From contig OY292279.1 in assembly GCA_958496175.1 (NCBI GenBank), positions 13,268,001 to 13,332,000 of the forward strand: 64,000 nucleotides of DNA, written 5' to 3'. The DNA comes from Sisyra terminalis (lineage: Eukaryota; Arthropoda; Insecta; Neuroptera; Sisyridae). The position numbers were made by a program, and so were the translations under genes. The notes beneath the pieces were generated by a model. The model saw nothing but the letters and a program-made list of their open reading frames with translations. It did not search any database and was not told where the DNA came from. This document shows positions 57,367 to 64,000 of this stretch, in pieces; position 1 is the first letter of the stretch; the number at the start of each line of letters is the position of its first letter.

Positions 57367-57921
57367 TTATAGTTAATATATAGTTATTAATATATATTAT
57401 TAATATATAGTTAGATTCTAAGTATAGATTTATAACTATTGTTTAAGGTAATATTTATTATTTAATTTTTACTTTGAATATAGTTTAATAAGTTATATTT
57501 TATGATTTGCGTATGTTAAATGTTTAATTTCTATTAATTTTGTATATATATGTATAATCTTTTATATTGTTATATTTTTAAAACTATGATACAATTATAA
57601 ATGTTGTACTGATTTTAGGTTATTCAAATTAAATATATTACTTTATTACAATTTTTTTTTTGATCTCGTTCATAATTTCCTATTTCAGATACTTAATTAA
57701 AATAAAATTATATTAATTCATGTTATCCAAGTTTCATTATTTAAAATTAGCAATGACTCAAACCATTACTACAGAATTGCATACAAAAATTATTTCCTTG
57801 TACCAAACCGTATCATACGTTGTCATACGTTCTAGAAAAAATAGTCACTAAAAATATACTAGAAACTCCGGCCATGGCCCTTCCTTTTGACCACGTTTTT
57901 GCATTAAGTGCAAACTCCCTG
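57366..57921. other. 3' end of the inner P element
   Basis: TA-rich DNA with repeated TATAGTTA words, then the subterminal region (AGCAATGACTCAAACCATTA) also present in the outer element at about 60577. It ends in the right terminal repeat. Confidence 0.55.
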
Positions 57922-58224
57922 GTTATTGTAGTCTACAATCATTTTATGAATACTGCAATACCTCTAGTGATCAAAAATATAACTATTTTTAGCAATTATT
58001 TGACTAATAATGAAATTTCAAATATGAATTGTCTTTGCTTTTTAAAATCTTAGAGACGACAAACATTTAATGACATTCAACACTGAAGTACAGTAACTAA
58101 ATTAAGTCATTAAATTAAATATAACGAATTTTAATGTACATTTACATGTACGGTGACACTTATTATCCAGGTATAGTAAAATTCTTATACTTGGTTTTCT
58201 TTTTCATACATTTTTATTTTTATT

Positions 58225-58460
58225 ATTAGTTTTTGGTTAACGGTTTAATTATGTGAAGAAAATGTAGTGTTGGGTTTTGGTATGCAAAAAACACCGTTCG
58301 CTATCAGAAGATTTGAGGAATAATTTTTACTGGCGACAACAGTGAATTGGAGCAATTTAAAATTCCAATAATTACCATATTTTGAAAATTTACATCAACA
58401 ATTTTTTGGCATTATATGCAATGGAAAAATATTTGCTTATAATGATTTTTCTGGTAAGTC
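58225..58460 (+). pseudogene. THAP exon remnant of the outer P element
   Basis: Aligns with 53660-53940 of the inner element at the nucleotide level (for example GATTTGAGGAATAATTTTTA and CTTATAATGATTTT), but stops and deletions remove the zinc-binding pattern. Confidence 0.65.
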
Positions 58461-58810
58461 AGAATTAATATTCAATTTAATTCAAACATCTTCGTAATGT
58501 TTAATAAAACAAAACGTCTGTTAAGTTTTTATTCCTTTTATCGCTATTAAGAATTGTAAAGCCATTTTTTTCTCCTTCACATCATTGAAACAATTTTATT
58601 TTATTTTATATAGGTTTGCGCTCAAAGAAAAGAAAAATTGGGAAACCAATATTTTGTAATAGTTAAGTTTTGCAGTTGCTTAAAATTAATTGCAATTATG
58701 TGTTGAATCGAGTCCCAATCTAAATTAACTTAATCTTTTAAATTTAAAATTGGCTTAAAATTTCTTTATTACTATTTTTAGGTTCATTTAGGTAACTATA
58801 GTAATTACAA

Positions 58811-59480
58811 ATAAATATATTTATTCAAAAAAAAACTGGGTGGCCATGAATTCTGGCCCTAACTGCCTGTAATGTAATTTGTATATGGTCCTTATAATAA
58901 TAATTTAAGTTATTTTTTGGGCCCAAAGTACGTTAGGCTCTTGGTACCAAAGGGGCAAGCGACCAAAGCGTTATATAATATTACACGGAGCAAAAGGACT
59001 GTGCAAAAGAAAGTTAAAAATTTTTTTTCTTATATGAAAAAACGTGCAATATAAAGTTTGTATTAACGAGCAATTGGGCCAGAATTCATGGCCACCCATA
59101 CTTTTTTTGAATAAATATATGTAATTGCCATAGTTACCCATATGAAATTTATAAAATTTGTAAATATTTATTCAAAAAAAAGTATGGATGGCCATGAATT
59201 CTGGCCCAATTGCTCGTTAATACAAACTTTATATTGCACGTTTTTTCATATAAGAAAAAAATTTTTTAACTTTCTTTTGCACAGTCCTTTTGCTCCGTGT
59301 AATATTATATAACGCTTTGGTCGCTTGCCCCTTTGGTACCTAGAGCCTAACGTACTTTGGGCCCAAAAAATAACTTAAATTATTATTATAAGGACCATAT
59401 ACAAATTACATTACAGGCAGTTAGGGCCAGAACTCATGGCCAACCATTTTTTTTTTTTTTTGAAAAAATATATCCATTCG
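58811..59480. repeat. Large palindrome: two inverted copies of one MITE-like unit
   Basis: A unit at about 58838-59100 with its own inverted ends (GGGTGGCCATGAATTCTGGCC...) is followed, after about 80 bp, by the same unit in inverse orientation (59183-59447). The arms match over some 260 bp with only scattered changes. It lies in the outer P element at the position equivalent to the 312-bp repeats of the inner one. Confidence 0.85.
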
Positions 59481-59828
59481 TAATTACCTAATTACCCAAA
59501 TGAATTTTGAAATAATATACGCAAATTTTATATTTAAAAGCCATATATTGTATACAATTAATTTAGATTAGTACTCTGTTTAATATGTAAAACTAATAAT
59601 ATGAAAGCAACAATTAAACTTCATTGTATCAAACAAAATTATTCAAAAGAAAAAATTGTTTAAATTTGTCTATTCATAATGAAAAAAATATAATGTGATA
59701 GAATAAAACTTTACTAATATGAAGTAGAAATAGTTTTTCAATATTCAAAATATTGTTTTTTAGAATACGAACAATTATTATATCAATGAACATATTACAA
59801 TCTTAATAACTTTAAATTGAACTTTTAG

Positions 59829-60300
59829 ATCTTAACTCCACTGCCATTGAATTATCCCAACCAGAAAATTACGAAGACGTCGAAGAATCATATCCTCAAG
59901 ATGTACTAATAACAGAAAGACAGTCTCAATCAGCACCGGATAAGAGTAATGGGGAACAAAATAAATGAACTGTAGGAACTACAGAAGACTAAATTATAAA
60001 CTGGAAACAGTATTTCGCAAACAGAGAAAAACAGCTCTGCTATTGTTTTTGAGAAGATACATTATTCGAACTTGCTACGTATTGTTAACGTATACCGTTT
60101 TTCATCAAATATAAATGCTCTATAACCAGGAGTCATACCTTACTATATTTCTTAATTTGAAATACTTATTTTGAAATGGTTCTAATGACACGAACGGATT
60201 TGTGGTTTCGTTTGATAAAATGAGTAATGTGGCAGGTTTTTATTACAATAGTAAAAGATCATATATCTTCGGTTTTGAAGATAATATGAACCAAGATGAA
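59829..60300 (+). pseudogene. Transposase remnants of the outer P element
   Basis: TTTTAG followed by a frame with SQPENYEDVEES and SQSAPDK corresponds to the inner linker exon. Further on, VSFDKMSN and YNSKRSYIFGFED correspond to LLFDEMSL and the following residues. The catalytic Asp is present, but stops surround it. Confidence 0.65.
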
Positions 60301-60739
60301 AATCTGAGTTTTTGATCAAAGTCTAAAAGTCAAAATTACTTATATTTCTTATATTTTTCAGTTGCAGACAGTTTATTAATTGTTATTCTTTAGCTGATAT
60401 TTAAAATATTTATCATGTTTACTATCTTAAAACTTTGTATAAGTAACATTATTTATTTATAATTGATTATATTTATTAAATTTGATTATCATTAAATAAA
60501 ATAGCTTTTTGTATTCTTTATTTTCAGATATCTAATTATAATATATTTTCATGTTCATGATTGATAATTAAAAATTAGCAATGATTCAAACCATTACTAT
60601 AGAGTTGTATAAATGTATCAGTTCCTTGTACCAAATCGTGCCAGACGTTCTAGAGAAAATGGTCACTAACAATGAACTAGAAACGACGGCCCTGGCCCTT
60701 CTTTTTGGCCACATTTACGCATAGAGTGCAGACACCCTG

Positions 60740-60747
60740 GTAGTAGT
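60740..60747 (+). repeat. Target duplication of the outer P element, right
   Basis: GTAGTAGT, an exact copy of 52936-52943. Sequence continues as in duplication copy A after 38676. Confidence 0.9.
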
Positions 60748-61230
60748 ATTTATTAATTTGACATTTTTAAATTTGCGTGTAGAATTTGAGAACTACGTTC
60801 TCGTATAAGTATGGGTGGTGGTTTCGTTGTTTTAATTTTATTTGACGCCTCATTAATGATTGAAGTGGGTCAAATCTATTTCTTAATTCCACCCGCTTGT
60901 CCATTTCAGGGTTATTTGTAGTTGCATTATGCGGTGACGTAGCATTCGCTTTCGTTTCTTATTGATGACTGGAAAATATCGTAAAATAAAACTTTGGTCG
61001 ACATTTTCCGTCTCAATTGTATTAATTTCCATTCCCGATTTCGGGCAACTTTTGATTTCGGTTGTCATCCTTGATGGTGATGCTGGCTTCTGACAAACTG
61101 GCTTCGTTAGTCGATAGTAATCATAATCACATTCAGAGTTCTTAACTAAAAAGAGACGAAAGATTTCGGTGAGTGATGTTTGTCGCAATAACAGCTCCCG
61201 AAAATTCGCTGAAAAACTGCATAAATTCAA
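60748..61230 (-). pseudogene. Jockey ORF1 remnant, 5' part (copy B)
   Basis: The frame 61230-60883 contains YFPVINKKRKRMLRHR and matches 39084-38812 in copy A until the copies diverge at 61147. No zinc knuckle is left. Confidence 0.65.
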
Positions 61231-61429
61231 TAATTATCAAATAAAAAAATAGTGTTCTTAACAACTTTAAAACACAGTGATCAGATGACCAAAAGTTCTT
61301 CAATGAAATAACGGTCAAATTTAAAAAAATACTAAAAAATAACAATTTTTCACGAAAACATTTTGAAAAGTAATTATAATTCGTATGTGAGCGAGTAAAC
61401 AAAAATTTTGCAAGTAGCAATTAGACTAC

Positions 61430-61748
61430 CTAAAAGTGCATGTGTGTGTGTGTGTGAGAGAGTTTGTGCGAGAGCTGTGTAAACTGGTTGTCGAATTGTT
61501 GAACTGCTGATCCTACAACAAAACAAATCGGACAAACAGCTGAGTACCACAAATATTTATGTTACAAATGTCAAAACATTATATGTATATCTTAAACTTA
61601 AATTTATTATTTTCTAATTAGGTTTAAGCATTTAATCTATCTAGTGTAAATAACTTAACTTTAAAATAGTGATAATTAATAAAAACTAGATTATTTGATC
61701 TAGACAAAATTATCTTATATAATTAAAAAAAAAAAAAAATACTGAGAA
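61430..61748 (+). other. Probable 5' UTR of the terminal Jockey element
   Basis: Non-coding sequence with a GT/GA microsatellite (61441-61466) and an A run just before the ORF1 start. The element's 5' end could not be located. Confidence 0.4.
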
Positions 61749-62870
61749 ATGGAACAAGACGATCCAGAGAGTGACTCTGAAATAATTAGAAGGCATCGTT
61801 CGGCTAAGAGAGTCAGGGCATCGCCTTCATTCATATCACCAAACCCTTTTGAACCATTGAACACATTGAACAATAATGAGACAACTAATACAACAAACAT
61901 AAACAATGTCAGACCACCCCCGATATTCATAAATGGAGTCACAAATATGAATATTCTGATCGATGAATTGAAAAAAATGGGAGTAACACAGTTCAGGTAC
62001 ATGGCCCTCAGGGACAACAAAATTAAGTTGTCCTGCGAAACTGCTGAAGGGTACCGGGAAACAACCAAGTACCTCAAAGCAAAAAAAGCGGAATTTTATT
62101 CCTTTCAATTCAAAAATGAAAAAAACTTTCGGGTAGTAATAAGGGGAATTCATCACAGTTGCGACCCGAAAACTATGATGGAAGAACTCACGCACTTAGG
62201 ATATGAGCCTGTCCAAATGCTCCCGGTTTACCATCCAATCACCAAAACGCCCCTATCATTGTTCTTTTTGGATCTCAAACCAAAAAATAATATTGAGGAT
62301 ATTTATAACCTCAAAAGGTTATATGGGGCAGTGATAAAGGTCGAGCCACCTCGTCCGAAAAGAGCGATCGCTCAATGCCACAATTGTCAGCAGTACGGAC
62401 ACACAAAAAATTACTGCAATAAATCTCCACGCTGCGTAAAATGTGATGGAAGTCACTCAACAAGAGAGTGTACACTAGGGTCCAGCAAGGGACCCACTCG
62501 TACAAATTGTAAGGGAAACCATACAGCAAATTATAGAGGTTGCCCAATCCACAAAAGCTTACAAAGCGAAAATCAAATGGGAAAAAAAATAACCGAAATT
62601 CGTAAAAACCAGGATAAGCCCAACATGAATCACGTTAATATAACACCACAAAAAAATACATCAAGCTTGGGAGTAACCTATGCTCAAGCAACTGTAAGAG
62701 GCCTGCAAAACCCCCCAAATCAAGACAACCACAATACAAGTGAGTCCACTTTGACATCTCTGATATCAAAATTAGGCGAGAGAATGGATTCGCTAATACA
62801 AATTATCCAACCACTAATATCAACTCTACAGCAAATACTGCCAGCACTCATTAGCAAACTCATCCCATAA
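61749..62870 (+). CDS. Jockey-type retrotransposon ORF1 (gag-like), 373 aa
   Basis: An open frame of 373 codons with the layout of Jockey-clade ORF1 nucleic-acid-binding proteins. An acidic, low-complexity N-terminus (about 1-60) is followed by an RNA-binding fold with RVVIRGIHHSCDP (128-140), then three zinc knuckles. These are CHNCQQYGHTKNYC (210-223), CVKCDGSHSTREC (229-241) and NCKGNHTANYRGC (253-265). The third lacks its first Cys (Arg occupies the position), so it may be weakened. It packages element RNA and guides it to the nucleus or telomere in relatives. ORF2 begins directly after the stop codon. The copy looks young: no stops or shifts. Confidence 0.88.
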   Translation: MEQDDPESDSEIIRRHRSAKRVRASPSFISPNPFEPLNTLNNNETTNTTNINNVRPPPIFINGVTNMNILIDELKKMGVTQFRYMALRDNKIKLSCETAEGYRETTKYLKAKKAEFYSFQFKNEKNFRVVIRGIHHSCDPKTMMEELTHLGYEPVQMLPVYHPITKTPLSLFFLDLKPKNNIEDIYNLKRLYGAVIKVEPPRPKRAIAQCHNCQQYGHTKNYCNKSPRCVKCDGSHSTRECTLGSSKGPTRTNCKGNHTANYRGCPIHKSLQSENQMGKKITEIRKNQDKPNMNHVNITPQKNTSSLGVTYAQATVRGLQNPPNQDNHNTSESTLTSLISKLGERMDSLIQIIQPLISTLQQILPALISKLIP

Positions 62871-64000
62871 ATGACTTCCACGCCAACAGCACTAAAAGTT
62901 TGCACCTGGAACGCCAGAGGAATAAACAATAAATACCACGAGCTTCTAATCTTTATGCAAGCACAAGACATCGACATCCTCCTGGTGACCGAAACAAAAC
63001 TAGCGGAAAATATAGCTACATTTCTTCCCGGTTATAGAATACACCGCGCCGACCACCCAAGTGGAAGAAGAAAAGGTGGTTCAGCTGTTTATGTTAAAAT
63101 GCAGATTGAACATAATGCCATGCCACCTATAACTGCTGAAAATATCCAAGTCTCCCGCATAAAAATTAAGCTAAACCACAAGGACTATCAAGTTGGGTCC
63201 TTTTATTCAGCTCCAAATAATAGCATCACAGCTGAAGATTTCAAAAACATGTTTAATAATCTGGGGGCACAATACCTGCTAGGAGGAGACTTCAACAGCA
63301 AACATCAATACTTTGGATCAAATATCGCAAATCCAAGAGGACAGGTGCTTTATGACGTAACACAACGATTACAACTGGAAGTGTTGCACTCAGCCGAGCC
63401 CACGTATTTTCCAGAAGGAAACATGGTTCCAGATATTCTGGATTTTTACATAGGAAAAAATATAGTGAACTTTACTGAGATACCATCTGTGAAATATGAA
63501 CTAAGCTCTGACCACTATCCTGTAATAATGAACATAAACCTGAATTACACTCAAAGACAATCTAACCCATCCCTCATTCAACATCCTTTTAACTGGAAAA
63601 TATACAAGGAATGCATGCAAATGTTTACAAAACTGGGCATCCCACTTAAAACCCCTAGAGACATAGACATAGCGGTATCGACTTTAACAAGAAACATTCA
63701 AGTGGCTGCAAAGCTTTCTAGTGGCACTAAAAATAACACCCCAAGACCACGAAATAATAAGCTGTCAACCTACATTGAACAACTACTCGTAGTCAAAAGA
63801 AGAGCAAGAAACAGATGGGAAGAGACTAAATACCCACCATTTAAAGAGGATTACAATCGAGCTACAAAAGACCTCAAACTTGCCATAAAGGAGGAACGAG
63901 AGCGAGCTCAAAAAACGGAGCTAGAAAGTTTGAATAAAACAAATAACGAATTCTGGAGGAAGGTAAAAGCAGCGACAAGAAAAAGGACATTTTCACATCC
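62871..64000 (+). CDS. Jockey-type retrotransposon ORF2, endonuclease part, runs off the window
   Basis: The ATG at 62871 follows the ORF1 stop TAA without a gap, so translation by reinitiation is plausible. The frame is open for 376 codons to the window edge. It starts with an apurinic/apyrimidinic endonuclease domain: TWNARGINN (12-20), TETKL (40-44), GGDFNSKHQYFGS (138-150) and SSDHYPV (212-218), all expected active-site blocks. A basic linker follows (RKVKAATRKR). The reverse transcriptase lies beyond the window. On visible evidence it could be an intact element. Confidence 0.88.
   Translation, partial: MTSTPTALKVCTWNARGINNKYHELLIFMQAQDIDILLVTETKLAENIATFLPGYRIHRADHPSGRRKGGSAVYVKMQIEHNAMPPITAENIQVSRIKIKLNHKDYQVGSFYSAPNNSITAEDFKNMFNNLGAQYLLGGDFNSKHQYFGSNIANPRGQVLYDVTQRLQLEVLHSAEPTYFPEGNMVPDILDFYIGKNIVNFTEIPSVKYELSSDHYPVIMNINLNYTQRQSNPSLIQHPFNWKIYKECMQMFTKLGIPLKTPRDIDIAVSTLTRNIQVAAKLSSGTKNNTPRPRNNKLSTYIEQLLVVKRRARNRWEETKYPPFKEDYNRATKDLKLAIKEERERAQKTELESLNKTNNEFWRKVKAATRKRTFSH

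Larger units (their letters stand above)
53134..57921 (+). mobile_element. Inner P-superfamily transposon nested in the outer one
   Basis: The termini CAGGGCGTTTGCACTT and AAGTGCAAACTCCCTG are flanked by the perfect 8-bp direct repeat GTTATTGT (53126-53133 and 57922-57929). It lies 190 bp inside the outer element, in the same orientation and of the same family. Beyond the insert the outer sequence resumes in register (compare 57930 onward with 53315 onward). It encodes a THAP exon and part of a P transposase, but the 3' coding part is deleted. Confidence 0.9.
52944..60739 (+). mobile_element. Outer P-superfamily transposon
   Basis: The termini CAGGGTGTCTGCACT and its inverse complement AGTGCAGACACCCTG are flanked by the 8-bp direct repeat GTAGTAGT. 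Without the inner insert it is about 3.0 kb. The residual coding parts are heavily decayed: a THAP-like exon near 58252-58455, a linker near 59829-59965 and a piece of the RNase H-like region near 60210-60290. It inserted into the dead Jockey of duplication copy B. Confidence 0.88.
44200..61147. repeat. Segmental duplication, copy B, with later insertions
   Basis: The counterpart of 32890-39075 is split by an LTR retrotransposon (about 44753-48503) and by a P-superfamily element (52944-60739). Outside those inserts the copies align in order, with small indels. The match stops at about 61147, where copy A diverges at 39075. Confidence 0.88.

Noticed and set aside
61715..62547. Minus-strand frames across the Jockey ORF1
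   Set aside because: They are antisense shadows of a well-supported ORF1 with zinc knuckles.
1..64000. tRNA, rRNA and operon-like bacterial features
   Set aside because: No cloverleaf with A and B box pairs or rRNA-like block was recognised by eye, and genes are split by introns. A dedicated tRNA scan would be needed to exclude small RNA genes fully.

Overview
The window looks like insect nuclear DNA: AT-rich, with short GT-AG introns, AATAAA poly(A) signals, TATA boxes, and Jockey, P-element, LTR and Penelope-like remnants. A fly or other holometabolous insect would fit. The species cannot be named from the sequence. All gene models are hand-spliced from frame, splice consensus and family resemblance, without transcript support.

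Layout. 0.5-1.2 kb (+): a two-exon secreted TIL-domain protease inhibitor. 2.3-3.2 kb: tail of a dead Jockey element. 3.7-7.9 kb (+): a five-exon chymotrypsin-fold protein with lost catalytic residues, whose last intron is swollen by nested fold-back transposons. 16.3-8.0 kb (-): a large cysteine-rich protein of about 1856 aa with three internal repeat blocks. It converges tail to tail with the protease homologue. 16.8-23.6 kb (+): a second inactive protease homologue with a 5.6-kb intron full of repeats, including two Penelope-type hammerhead-like motifs. 23.7-29.6 kb: gene-poor DNA with dispersed repeats. 32.7-29.7 kb (-): the only protease copy with an intact His-Asp-Ser triad. 44.0-35.6 kb (-): a fourth, probably inactive copy, interrupted by a transposon and a dead Jockey. 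Broken protease exons lie at 34.7-35.3, 49.5-50.1 and 50.4-50.9 kb.

History. About 32.9-39.1 kb and 44.2-61.1 kb are copies of one segmental duplication carrying protease exons and a dead Jockey. The second copy later gained an LTR retrotransposon (44.75-48.5 kb) and a P-superfamily element (52.94-60.74 kb, 8-bp target duplication GTAGTAGT). The first copy keeps the empty P target site. A second P element of the same family (53.13-57.92 kb, target duplication GTTATTGT) sits inside the first. A TTAA-flanked transposon with a Mutator/Kolobok-type transposase pseudogene (39.57-42.20 kb) lies between the copies. The window ends in a Jockey-type element (61.7 kb onward) whose visible reading frames are open.

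How the genes relate. The TIL inhibitor and the protease family could belong to one secreted or surface protease/inhibitor system. The protease paralogues share the same exon lengths, a signal peptide and a hydrophobic, possibly GPI-directing, tail, while their active sites are decaying. The cysteine-rich protein has no signal peptide and looks structural. No link between it and the proteases is visible beyond adjacency.
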